Origin: Leptobrachium leishanense
Lineage: Eukaryota; Chordata; Amphibia; Anura; Megophryidae
Length of the DNA: 64,000 nucleotides
Assembly (NCBI GenBank): GCA_009667805.1
Contig: CM019064.1
Location: forward strand, 111,140,328-111,204,327
Direction of reading: 5' to 3'
Below, in pieces: positions 20,981 to 32,121 of this stretch (positions within the stretch are counted from its first letter, which is position 1; every line of letters starts with the position of its first letter). The notes under the pieces were generated by a model that searched no databases, had not been told where the DNA came from, and worked only from the letters and a program-made list of their open reading frames with translations. Both the position numbers and the translations under genes were made by a program.

Positions 20981-21890
20981 GGTTATTCAAAGAGATTCGA
21001 AAAGTCACTGCACGTTCATGTGACTTTTCGTTCTCTTCAATTCGGTTCCTTTTGCCGATCCCATTTCGGTGACCCTGCGGTGTATTCAGCAAGCACCACA
21101 GGGTCCCCGAATTGCAGGGAAAGGCTGCCGCAAACACGACGAAAACGAACCGCAAAACCCAGCGAAAGCACGCCGAAAACCCGCATAAACATCTGGATTA
21201 ACCCGCTGAAAACGCCGGAAAAACCCGAGCAGGAGCCGATCACACGCAGCAAAGCTGCTGGAAAAAGCCAAGAAAGCCAAGAACGCAGACAGAGTGAAGT
21301 GAATACATTAGGAAAACAGTTAGCATGAATAGTTGAAAAGTGAAAGGCTGTTTGCAAATAAACTACTGAGCGAAAATGTCTGAAATTTGCATATGAGGTC
21401 CAGGGAATGATAATAAAAAGGGCTGTTACAGAAAAAATAAGTAAACTTAAAAAAAAATCGTACTTTATTAAAAAAAAAATTAAAAAATCCTTAAAATATC
21501 CTAAAAAAATCTATAAATAAAGAGACTCTTTACTGCAGAATTTTATAATGAACGGTTTATTGGATATTGAATTAAAACCGGAAAATATTTTTAACATTGA
21601 AGTCTATGGGATTCTCTTGAATAAACTTGTCGAATTAAACCACCGAATGGCAGGACAATTCGGGAACCTTTCACTGCTGGTTTGTGTTCTCTGAATAGCC
21701 GAAGCAGTGCTTTTTCATGAGGTTTTCACTGCCTCGAACAGGCACCGAACAGGCAGGTATGTTCAGGCAATCGCCAGGATTTGCGTATTGCCTGCTCTCT
21801 GGATAGCCGAATGGCAAGAAAGGTAACGAACGCTGATTTTCAGCGTTCAGTTACCTTTCTCAAGCAATTCGGATCTCTTTGAATAACCCT
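20981..21890. mobile_element. TA-flanked MITE, GGTTATTC-ended family (copy C)
   Basis: GGTTATTCAAAGAG at the left and CTCTTTGAATAACCCT at the right. The interior follows copy B closely: ACCGAA words, CTGTTTGCAAATAAACTACTG, GATAATAAAAAGGGCTGTTA, then the conserved AT-rich block. Its right half is repeated immediately downstream. Several right-half words are one base shorter than in that duplicate. Confidence 0.75.
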
Positions 21891-22346
21891 TTGAATAACG
21901 ATTTAAAAATCGTACTTTATTAAAAAAAAATTTAAAAAATCCTTAAAATATCCTAAAAAAATCTATAAATAAAGAGACTCTTTACTGCAGAATTTTATAA
22001 TGAACGGTTTATTGGATATTGAATTAAAACCGGAAAATATTTTTAACATTGAAGTCTATGGGATTCTCTTGAATAAACTTGTCGAATTAAACCACCGAAT
22101 GGCAGGACAATTCGGGAACCTTTCACTGCTGGTTTGTGTTCTCTGAATAGCCGAAGCAGTGCTTTTTCATGAGGTTTTCACTGCCCTCGAACAGGCACCG
22201 AACAGGCAGGTATGTTCAGGCAATTCGCCAGGATTTGGCGTATTGCCTGCTCTCTGGATAGCCGAATGGCCAAGAAAGGTAACCGAACGCTGATTTTCAG
22301 CGTTCAGTTACCTTTCTCAAGCAATTCGGAACTCTTTGAATAACCC
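21891..22346. repeat. Tandem duplicate of the right half of copy C
   Basis: From ATCGTACTTTATTAAA (about 21907) to CTCTTTGAATAACCCTG (22346) this repeats 21456-21890 almost exactly. I count one substitution pair (GGATCTC/GGAACTC), a shift in one poly-A/T run, and five sites where the upstream copy lacks one base of a double or triple: CCC/CC, TT/T, GG/G, CC/C, CC/C. The downstream copy has the form found in other family members (for example GCAATTCGCCA). Confidence 0.85.
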
Positions 22347-23634
22347 TGTTTATATTTTGGCTCAGATGTGGCAACTACTTGAGCTATGATGCAAAGGCAA
22401 GAATTCATCCAGGTGCATGTCCATTTGAAAATATACTGATGGATAGCACAAGGCTAAAATGACCTAGCCATTAATGGTATGCAGTTCCTAGTCATATGTC
22501 AAAATGTCTAATGCTTAATCAGTTCAACCTTATTTCCTGAGCATAGAATATTCAACAGTTTCTTTTTTTAACACCATGCATGTATGTCAAAAACGAAAAA
22601 AATAAAACGGGTTTACGACTTTAAAGTATTGTAAACTAATAAATGAGAAATGATGTGGGATGTATAAAACGAATGCTACAAAAGTAAAGCGACCATGGAA
22701 AACCTGTGGAATATTTGTGATGGAATTTTGCCTCTCTATGCCGGTTATTTAGAATTTCAATTCGTCTTTTGTATATCTGGTTTGATTATAAAATACATAT
22801 TTAATTAAAAATAATACATTGCATGGTTCAGGAAACCAGCATTAAAAAAGGTGTCGGGATATTCAGCAGTTGTCTTGCAGACCAACATTTTAGCTAGAAT
22901 TCTGGCTTTGTGTGAATAGAAAACCAGGTGGAAAAACAGCTGCTGTAATGAGCAATTGAAAGCCAAAAATCAGCACATGGGAATTTTTCAAATGTGTTAA
23001 AGATCGTATGTGGTGGTTTGACAGCAATTTGTTTAGTTAAGCTGATCATCCTTGTAAATTCTTTTGATCCTTATATCCGTGTCCATAGGGAAATATCAAC
23101 ATTTTTCATTTCAACTAATAAAGTTAAGTCCTACATATATTAATTCTACAGGGAGGGAAATATCTACTGACAGATCATTTTTTCAGGAAATGAGAGGGAC
23201 AGAAATATATATATATAGTCATATATAAAAGTAAAGGTTTTCAAATTGTTAGACTGGTGGCATTTTCGTTATCAAGTTTTGTTAAAACAGCCTCAACAAG
23301 CAAATCTAAGCTTTGATATTTAGAGGGTTCGTTTAACCGGTGACTGGTGGGACTGGTGGCTCACCACCTTTTTTTGTAGGAATTTTGTCAAAATAGCTTA
23401 CTTGAAATACTTGAAATAATAAATTACTAAAAATACAACTCCATCAGATTTTTCTATCTTACTGAATTGCTCTCTCTTTATATTTTTAATTTATTGTTTT
23501 AAGATAATATTTGTCCCATGTTTTTTCTTTTAATAATAATAATAGATCTTGAATAAGTATTTGAAGTACTATAGACAAACTAAAAATATTGTCTTAAAAC
23601 CAAAAACGCAATACAACACCAGCACAACAAAATA
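22347..23634. other. Unannotated AT-rich stretch
   Basis: No gene or repeat boundary recognised. Confidence 0.5.
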
Positions 23635-23682
23635 ATATATATATATATATATATATATACATATGTATGTATATATATATCT
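23632..23682. repeat. (TA)n microsatellite
   Basis: A run of TA dinucleotides interrupted once by CATATGTATG. Confidence 0.9.
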
Positions 23683-23945
23683 ATAAAAATCAAAGAATGA
23701 AAGTGTGCACTCAGTCCATTCCATGAAGTCTTGCAGGGCTTCTTGCACAGGTGCCACCCAGAGATGAATGGATACAAAAAGACAAAGCATGGGAGCACTC
23801 CGGGACTTGTATAAAAAAGTTAAAGATTTTATTAAGTATGCATTAAAAATCCGACGTTTCAGCTCCTAAGAGCTTTTTTCAAAGAATAAAAACAAAGCAT
23901 GTCTGTACAAATATATATATAATAAAATGTTTTACTGACCCTCCA
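23683..23945. repeat. Unclassified interspersed repeat with GACGTTTCAGCTC motif
   Basis: AAAGATTTTATTAAGTATGC, then CCGACGTTTCAGCTCCTAAG, then AGCTTTTTTCAAAGAAT. A similar arrangement (GTTTCAGTTCACTCAGGAAC, then TGTCTTCAGGACAAAC) occurs at about 42180. The layout is familiar from vertebrate repeats, but I cannot name the family. It follows directly on a TA microsatellite, as does a related-looking stretch at 40.8 kb. Confidence 0.4.
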
Positions 23946-24574
23946 ATTGTGTTTCACCATGCCAAAGGCCACGCCGGTGGAGGAACAAGCCGGTCGCCTG
24001 TGCCGAGCCTGCGGCATGCTGCGAAGAATCCACCACGTCATCATGGGTGTCGGCTCTGGGTGATACCATGGCAACCCGCAAGTGTCGTGGGATTCCTGTA
24101 GTGGATGAAGATGCGGCTTACAAAAATATTGCGGCTAATGAGTGACTAAAGTACAAAACCAAAACTAAACTGCCTACGGTTCACTTACCAGCCTAATGAA
24201 ACAAAACTCTACATTACAAAATTATGCGTTAAGAAACGGATCGAGTGGGAGTGATTTGACCATGAGGAATACCTGGTATGTAAAACTAGCATAAAAGTGG
24301 CAGAAATTGGGGAATATATCCCAAGGGATGCGTGCTCAGTTTGAAAATGTGTATGTGTGAGATGCTGAAATGTGTGAAATGAAAATGTGTGAAAAGTGGG
24401 TGAAGGTGATGTGACCCAAGAAATGTAATAAGGGTGAAAACGGTGAACCTGGGTCCCATGGACAGGGTGTAGATGTGAATGAATGGAAGAATATAGGGGT
24501 GTAGGGGAAAGGTGATGAGTGTGTGATGATGTGAGAAAAAATGGGGGGTGTAGCGGACAGGTGACATAGGGGCT

Positions 24575-24712
24575 ATAAATGAGCGATGCATTTGCGGTGG
24601 TGGCCAGTGGGTTTGCGGCAGCGGCTAGATGGTTTACGGTGGGCTGGCGGTGGCATTCGGCGACCGATTCCCTGCATTTAGGGGACCCTGCAATGAATGG
24701 TAAAGCCATACT
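24575..24712. mobile_element. Fragment of the TA-flanked ACCGAA MITE family
   Basis: GCATTTGCGGTGG ... TGGCATTCGGCGACC, then CCCTGCATTTAGGGGACCCT and GCAATGAATGGT. This matches the GCGGTTTT-rich segment and CCTGTATTTAGGGGACCCTG of the copy at 31228-32121. Only about 140 bases remain, directly abutting the L1-like sequence that follows. Confidence 0.6.
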
Positions 24713-25172
24713 TGACAAATGGATATCCCCCTCTCCTCTATTCCACTTTATATGCTATTTTTCAAAATGACTGGGTGGAAGACTACTCTCAATAGAGAAA
24801 CTCAGGTTAAGAAATTCTTTCATATATGGGGGAATTTATTCGACACCTATCGGAGGATATTCTTACCAAAATCCAGAGTACATTTGAGCACACAAGTTGG
24901 TTCTTAAGAAGACGCTCATTGTCCGGTTCGCCATTGTTACCATCTGATTGTCCTCCTTCTGGCCTTTCACGATTTCTGGGTAATGAACTGCACTTAATAA
25001 GTGGGAGATTAACTACTGGTTACTGTGACTTTATATGATTTGTTTTTCTATTCATGTTTTGTGAGGTGGGGGATGGAGACCTAGTGGAACCTTGCTCTGT
25101 ATTTTATTGTTACTTCTTGTAATTTCGTAATGTTGACCTGAAGCTACAAATAAAGTTTATTAAAGAAAAGGA
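24713..25172 (+). mobile_element. L1-like LINE 3' end, 5'-truncated
   Basis: The first part translates in two frames into short stretches (KKFFHIWGNLFDTYRRIF and neighbours) that resemble the end of L1 ORF2. It is followed by about 250 bases of untranslated sequence ending in AATAAAGTTTATTAAAGAAAAG, the usual L1-type polyadenylation signal and tail. The reading is broken by a frameshift. No target duplication could be fixed because the tail runs into A-rich DNA. Confidence 0.55.
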
Positions 25173-25360
25173 AACTCAGTTTATAGCACAGATGGTAAGG
25201 TGAAATATTTGATATAATATACGAGCGATGGTCCACTGACGTGTATATGAACCTACGGGGTACTCAACCATAGATCTGCCATAGAAGATTATTAAAATGT
25301 GCTAATAGAACCCCCAACAAGTAGCCATTAAGCTGTGACATGCAGAGCCCCAGAGACTAC

Positions 25361-25469
25361 GGGCAATATTACAAAGTTGGTGCTAACTTAACCAGAGCTG
25401 TTGTAAATTTAACACCTCCATACACTATAATAACGCTGGCAACTTTTCAACAGCTCTGTAATACTGCCC
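25361..25469. mobile_element. 109-bp MITE with GGGCAATATTACA ends
   Basis: GGGCAATATTACAAAG on the left is the inverse of CTCTGTAATACTGCCC on the right. The ends resemble those of the GC-rich family (GGCCCCTATTACATTC). The flanks do not show a clear duplication. Confidence 0.6.
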
Positions 25470-26410
25470 TCCATTCCTGTAAATGAAACAAATTCTTTAT
25501 ATTCACCATATTCTTTTGAAACTGTATTATGCCATGGGATATATGTTTAGTTTACAGGTAGTCAGTACAAACGGCGCTTCCATTAAACACATAAGTTTTA
25601 GGATAAACTATATTTAGTCAACTATATCTCCACTGGGTGCCACTCTAAAATTCATTCTTTGATAAACTAAAAAATATTGGAATTTTTCTTCTTAGTTATA
25701 ATTTGCATTTTGACAGTATATAACATATTTGATTAAAGACCATTGGTGAAAGTAAAGACAAGTAACTGACAGGTCTGGTGAATCGGATAGGGAAAGTAAT
25801 GATGGATAAGGTTCTGAGGACTTCATAGAAAATAACAAAATTGATTGAGTATGATAGGGAATATATTTTTTCCACTTGACATGTAAAAAGAAAGATATTT
25901 ATGAGACAGGTGCCTATAACATCAGATGTAGAGATTGCGACTGTGAAGCTAAAAGAGTCAGAGGATTAGTAAGAGCTAAAAAGCAGGAGAATGAATATAT
26001 TCAGTGAATCAGGGACATTTTCCACTTTTCATTACACTATAAAAAAGGAAACTAAAGCCATTAAAATAATAAAGAGAATTTTAGAAGCTCAAACTGTGAA
26101 GTATACAGCGACCTGTTTACACAAACCTTCAGTCAGGAGGAAAAGTTCAAATTAATACCTATATCAAGCAATTTAGTTTGACTCATGTCAATATGTTTGC
26201 CAAATAAAAACTATAACATAGCAAATATTAAAACTATATAGTATGCCATATATAATATTTTTTTTTCATTTTCAATGATAAATTTAAAAAAAAAGTAAAC
26301 TTGCTTCTTTGTATTCCGATTTCCTACAATGCAGAATAGAATGGACAGCCATAACATGAAGGTTATGGCACACGGACAATGGGCACACGGCATTTAGGAA
26401 ACGCTTGCTG
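25470..26410. other. Unannotated AT-rich stretch
   Basis: No gene, RNA or repeat boundary recognised. Confidence 0.5.
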
Positions 26411-26995
26411 GTATAAAAAGATACACTCTACTCATCTTGACCCCTTTAGTGTTTTAAAGTGGTCAAGATGTGAGGAGTGCCCGGCTTCCCCCCTCCCTTC
26501 TGCCCTGATCTAGCAGAAAAGCTGGGAGAAGTAGAGGAGTTTCCTCCACCCCACCCAGTGTCACTAGCAGGTGAGATTTTGTATTTCCCAGCTGTGTGTC
26601 ATCAGATCCGTCACTAGTGACATCAGCATGCATAGAGCTTGCTGACGTCAAATGCTCTGAGACTGCTTGTGATAGTGAGCAGTCTCAGAGAGGCAGCAAT
26701 GGAATGGATCTAAGCACACATGCGCAGCTCCGATCCATCGCTCTGCGAAGGAGCTAGGAAACCTGGATACGTAAGTAGGCAAGTCGGTAGTGGTGCACAA
26801 TTTGTGTTTCCAAGCGTAGGATTGCAAATTGCGAAGTAAAGCACTTTAAGGTTCGAAAGTCCCTGAGCTGAAGAAGAGGAGTAGCATGCAACGAGGGACA
26901 AAAGGTGAGTAAAAACACATAAAATAATAAAAGTTTACTGGCCAATATTTAAGGGCAAAAAAGGAACTCTTTTTTAATAGAGTATCACTTTAACA
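26411..26995. mobile_element. Possible MITE with GATAC.CTCTA ends
   Basis: TAAAAAGATACACTCTACTC on the left and AATAGAGTATCACTTTAAC on the right are inverted with gaps. The interior is GC-richer than its flanks. No coding content was recognised, and no certain target duplication. Confidence 0.35.
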
Positions 26996-27310
26996 TTTAG
27001 AAAAGATAGGAAGGCTTATTGCCAATTGCTAACAAGACGTATGATTTCTGCTACACTTATTTTATTTTTACAACCTTGCCTCAAACTCTTCAAGTCTTTA
27101 TCAAGGATCAGAATGAGATAGAAAGATCTATATACAGTCAAAGCATTTTAATGTGTCTAATTGAAACGGTGTTGCAAAATTGCAAAATTGAGATGATCTG
27201 TGAAAGCTAAATAAAGATGAAACTGGTATAAAGCAAAGATATAAATATATATAGGAAAGTGTGTTAACTGGAGAAAAATGTAAGATATGTTTAGGATAAT
27301 TAGATATTAA

Positions 27311-27950
27311 CCAGTTGAGTGCGAAGGACTTATGTGGAGCGTCCTCCTGTTTCACTCCAGTGCACAGAGGATGCTTTGCATACGTCTTCGCACTGCCCCA
27401 ACTCGGCTTCGATCACAGGGGGCTGACATCTTTGATGTCAGCTTGTGCTGTGGCACTGCTCCCCCCGCGTCATTGTGTGCATGCCTAGTAGGGGAATCTC
27501 GATACAGGAGATGCAGGGATTTTTTGGACCTCTGAATCTCCGGATACGTGAAACATAGGTCAAATGAGAATATGACCTTTCCAATGATAGCAAACCTGAC
27601 CAAAAATATGTAAAAATAAAACTTGAAATAAATAAAAATATTTTTCTTTTTTTTCCCCAAAAGCAGCAGTATTGCTTTTCAATAATAAAGTGAATAATAT
27701 TGCTGTGATAACTCGCCTTTCATTTCCCACGGAGGCAGAAAGTGTGGAGATGATGATGGCACAATGCGTTATTACACATTGTTCCATCGAAAATGTAAGC
27801 CACCGCACTTCTGCGAGGAGGGGTCTTTTGGGCCCCTGCATCGCCATTCTGTTCTCCCCACAAGGTCAAGTATCATTGAAAAAGTAGGAGTCTGGCCTTT
27901 CCGATGGTATGAAACATGACCACATAACATGTAAAAATAAAACAGGGGAA
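27311..27950. mobile_element. TTAA-type MITE, right end not found
   Basis: Begins after TTAA (27307-27310) with CCAGTTGAGTGCGAAGGAC. Parts match the element at 50426-51609: GGACTTATGTGGAGCGTCC, the AAACATGACC...GTAAAAATAAAA block, and GCAGCAGTATTGCTTTTCAA with AATAAAGTGAATAATATTGC. It lacks the conserved AGTGAAGGGGTTAA right end, so it is truncated or rearranged; the end coordinate is approximate. Confidence 0.5.
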
Positions 27951-28886
27951 AATTAGATGCAAAATAGAGTGATCATAATGTGGTTATTAGCAATGCAGGT
28001 TCCAAAAAATCCAAATAGAGTATAAAAGTAATATATGTATGTTGCATTACACCTACATATAGAAATTAGAGTAACACTTTGTATTTGTGCTGTACAGGGA
28101 TTTTCTGCAATAATAACAACCTGCATATTATCTCTGTGCAGTAGAAAGTTAAAAATGATCCCAGAGGTCCTTGCAGTGCGCCCTCTTCCTGACTTTTGCA
28201 CCGCAGTAGTAGAGTTTGCTTAACATTTTGTTACAATAAAGCTAGGGGCTGCTCCTTTTAAATTCTTTACTGCAAAACAGAATGACAGGAGTAAGATCTC
28301 ACAGAATTTCCTTTCTCCACACGGGCACACTAATCCAGAGCTATAAACTATGCAAATTGGTTGTAATTAAACTAACTTAATGCGCCCTATGTGCCCTATC
28401 CACATGATCGATATCCGGTACGGTGACCCAGTCAGTTCCGAGAATCCAATTAAAAAGTGCCACTAGGTGCATTTCAACATTGGTGACTTCCATGTGTTGT
28501 GCCGTCTGTAGCAATGTAGTCATCCACCCTGCATCTGAGATCAGAAATGACGGTCCCGTGAGTGTCAGGACACGCAGACATGGAAGCTTGTGATTCTATT
28601 TTGTGACCTGCTCTTCTAAGACAGAAAGCTCCCCACGTACCTTTAACAGCTCAGTGCAAAAGGTGTCCTAGACGGAGGCAATAGGCAACTGAGATCTATG
28701 CCGATCTGCAGGATGAGTATAGCTGCCTCCAGGTGGTGTAACGTTCCCTGATAGGCTGGATCAGCAGGAGGCGGAGAAGGAGACATGGCCACCATCTTGG
28801 CCGATGGGGTCTGCCGGTGTGAGTGTTCCGGGGAAAGGGCAAAGGCATCCGGTGGGCCTGAAGGAGTAAAACATAAGAACATTTGT
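27951..28886. other. Unannotated stretch, GC-richer from 28400
   Basis: No gene recognised. 28400-28860 is GC-richer and, read on the minus strand, vaguely resembles LINE ORF1-type coding DNA (short frames, several stops). I could not identify a motif. Confidence 0.35.
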
Positions 28887-29040
28887 GCGCGTCCATTTAA
28901 TGCGCGTTATTGCTCGACGGATGAAAAAATGCGCGAGGATTGTAATTCCAGCATTGATTTACGCGCGTTAACGTTTAACGCTTGGCGCACAAATTCACGC
29001 GTTGCGCAAGCGTTTTAACGCGAAGATCGTAATAGGGCCC
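28887..29040. mobile_element. Right end of a GC-rich palindromic MITE
   Basis: TTATTGCTCGACGGATGAAA, GCGAGGATTGTAATTCCAGC, then GCGTTTTAACGCGAAGATCG and TAATAGGGCCC. It matches the last ~150 bases of 30173-30896. The remainder is missing. Confidence 0.75.
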
Positions 29041-30160
29041 ATACTGTTCAGATGACAAAGAAGCAGATGTGCCGTAGCCACAACTACTCTTCCCAAACAG
29101 AAGAATCAAAATACAGATGGGTGTGAAAAGAATATCAAACAGAGGTGAGAGTTAGAGAAAGTGTAACGTCCCCATAAAGTGAACATCACGGCAGATGCTA
29201 TGGGATGCAGTGGGAGTAAGGAGTGATGTAACATTCCTGATGAAAGGAGTTTTACACTTGACATATTACCATATATAGGGAGAGAAAACACATCTGTAGA
29301 ATTTCCAAAATGTTTAGCGAGTATTTGTGGCCCTTTTTTTATGTTATCAAGAACATCTGGATATTTTTCTTTCCACATATACATAACTTTATCGAGAAGC
29401 GTTGAAAGCTTTCATGTAACCTCTATAATTATTTCAACATTACGCTCCATTTGGATACATTTGTCATTTAGACTACCCCATTGAAGTATTCACTAAATCA
29501 CAGGAGTAGCATCCAAAGGGTGCATGCGGTTTAACAAGACATATATAACAAATACTAGAGGATGTTGTCGCTTTGTAAAAGAAAACGTGCATTTATTCAT
29601 CAAAGTCAAGGACATCTATTCAAATTGCCTGCATGGAAAAGATTTGATACTGATTTACCTAATGAAGTACACAAACCAGATCGATTTTAAATTTAATGCT
29701 TTTTTTTTTTTTTTATCGGTAACAATTTGTAATTAAAGGATGTATAGAATATTCATCATATGCATAGATCTGCTGATATATGCACTTTTGAATACTGTAT
29801 TAGAGTAGATTATTGTAGTCGTTGACAGACTGATGTAAACAGAAATATACATGGTTTGCAAAACATTGTAGTTGCATTTTGTGAAATTTAAAAAATATAT
29901 TTTTTATCTACAAAAAGATTACTAGCATTTATAAAAATGTATACCTGTTATTATAAAACCAGTTTTAGAATTTAGTTATTTTCTCTTTTTCTGCTAAATA
30001 TTTTTATTTGTTAGACTGGTGTAGTATAGCAGAAATCCATAAAGGCCTCTGCTATAACAGCATATTCCTACATTGTATCAATGCTGGTCTGGAATACCTG
30101 CTCACTGCTCAGTAAAGGAGAAGAAAACGGACTCACATGTTGGGCAGCAACTGATATTTA
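29041..30160. other. Unannotated AT-rich stretch
   Basis: No gene or repeat boundary recognised. Confidence 0.5.
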
Positions 30161-30962
30161 TTTATTTATAAAGGGGTAAATTACAATCTTCGAGCAAACG
30201 TTTGTGGCATTAACGCGACCGGATAAAACACTTTGCGCCGAATGCCATATTACATAGTCAGCGCAACAAATGTACGTAATCGTCTACCGCGGGTGAACCT
30301 GCGCCGACGCTGCGCGAGCTTACTGTACGTTGCGCGTTCTATACTTAACATTGTGAGCGCAAATGCATATGTGCGCTGGTACGCGGATTGCATTACAATC
30401 TATGCGCAGGAATTAACGCACAGCCTTTGCGCATAATTTTAGCAACTCCTAAAAGCTGGTGTTAATGGCAAATCTAAACGACTTGGCCGAACCCAAATAC
30501 ACCAGCCCATAAAAAAAAAGCTGCAAAGTATAGTTACACATTCTACTCATACCAAACCAATAAAATGGAGAAGTTGTGTGTGCATTTATTATTGCTGCAG
30601 CATATATACTCAGATTGACTTTGACAGGTGCAAAAACTTAATGTGAGATAATTGTGGTCCTTAATTCTGATTGGCTGAATCGCGTGAAAAAAACAGTGCG
30701 CACACTGATTTCTGCACGCGACGGTACTTCGCGAGCATTTGGGCACGTCCGGTTTACGCGCGTTATTGATTGACGGATGAAAAAACGCGTGAGGATTGTA
30801 ATTCCAGCGGTGATTTGCGCGCACAAACGTTTTACGCTTGGCTCACAAATTCACACGTTGTGCAAGCGTTTTTGCGCGAAGATTGTAATTTAGCCCAAAG
30901 TATTTTACCAGGAAGGATACATTGAGAGTTCTCTCGGTTTCAAGTATGTCCTGGGTGAAGCA
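30158..30962 (-). repeat. LINE 3' end interrupted by a MITE
   Basis: TATTTATTTATTTATAAA at 30158-30172 and AAAGTATTTTACCAGGAAGG at 30897-30960 together make the LINE 3' end seen intact at 4080, 42540 and 62983. The MITE at 30173-30896 separates them. Confidence 0.85.
30173..30896 (-). mobile_element. GC-rich palindromic MITE with 3-bp target (AAA)
   Basis: The ends GGGGTAAATTACAATCTTCG and CGAAGATTGTAATTTAGCCC are near-perfect inverses. The flank AAA is present on both sides (30170-30172, 30897-30899), and the host LINE sequence is restored when one copy is removed. The subterminal parts are dense in GCG/CGC words, with ATTGGCTGAATCGCGTG in the interior. It is in the opposite orientation to 45288-46042. 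No protein is encoded. A 3-bp target and these ends suggest the PIF/Harbinger group, but AAA is not its usual TWA. Confidence 0.8.
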
Positions 30963-31227
30963 CTCTAGAGGAAGAAGTTCTAATCTGATCCATGGTCAAG
31001 ACTGACATGACCCATAGTATCTTGAATTCCAGTTGTCTAGACTTCCTTCACTCTGTTGAAATGTTTTATACAGAATACAACTGTATCGAACACAATTAGG
31101 TATGCCGCTTTTTGACAATTCCTCTCAAACCTCCAGCAAATTAAAGTGCCCATCTTCAGCAACTTAATATGTTGGGTTTTATGTTAAATATGTTGATGGT
31201 GATGAAAACAGAATCCATAGCTGTCTA

Positions 31228-32121
31228 ACAGGGTAAATCAAAGAGAGCCGAACTGGCCCCAAAATTGCACCGAACCGTGAATTTCCTCAAACGGTGCAAT
31301 TTCGTGGCCATTCGGCTATTCAAAAGCTGGCAATTCGCCAAATATGGCGAATTGTCAGCGAAACAAGGTGATCTTCGGCAGCAGTGAAATCCCCCATAGG
31401 GAAGCAATGGTTAATCTATTCAGAGAACACTGAACAGCACCGAAATGCCCTAATCTTCGGTGGTCTCGTTCGGCAGTTTTAGTCAGGTGAGTCCCATAGG
31501 TTTCAAAGTAAAAGATATTCCCGTTTTTATTGAATATTTATTAAACTGTTTATTCTTTTAATCTGCAGCAAAAAGTCTTTGTTTTTTTATTTTTTAGGAT
31601 TTTTTTGTCACTTTTCCGGATTTTTTCTGTGAATTTTTTTTCCCTGATTTTTTTAAATAGTGTTTTTTTTTTCTGTAACAGACCTTTTTATTATTATCCA
31701 TAAGACCTTATATTTTAATTACAGACATTTTCGTCCAACAGCTTTTTTTGCAAACAGCTTTTAAAAGTTGCAGTGTTATTTTTCGCCTGCTTTTTCTGGC
31801 GGCTGGTTGCCACTCTGCTCGGCGGATCGTTGACTTTTTTTCAGATGCATTCGGCGGTTTTGCGGTGGATTGTCAGGTGCGTTCGGCTTTTTTTCTGCGG
31901 TTTTTCAGGTCGTTCCTATTTTTTTCTGGCATTTTTTCCGATCAATGCGCTGGTTTTGCGGCGGTTTTTCGGATGCGTTTGGTGGATTTTCCCTGTATTT
32001 AGGGGACCCTGCGGTGAATGCTGAATTCACCGCACGGTTGGTGAATTCAATTCCCCGACGTGTAGGAAACGAAAGAGCACTGAAATTCCGGTGGCATTTC
32101 AGTGCTCTTTGAATAACCCCT
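31228..32121. mobile_element. TA-flanked MITE, GGTTATTC-ended family (copy D, inverted)
   Basis: CAGGGTAAATCAAAGAG at the left and CTCTTTGAATAACCCCT then TA at the right. The interior is the reverse complement of copies A-C: CCCATAGGTTTCAAAG, GATATTCCCGTTTTTATTGA, TTGCAAACAGC, and CCTGTATTTAGGGGACCCTG near the right end. Frames of about 80 codons run through the T-rich centre without meaning. Confidence 0.75.
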
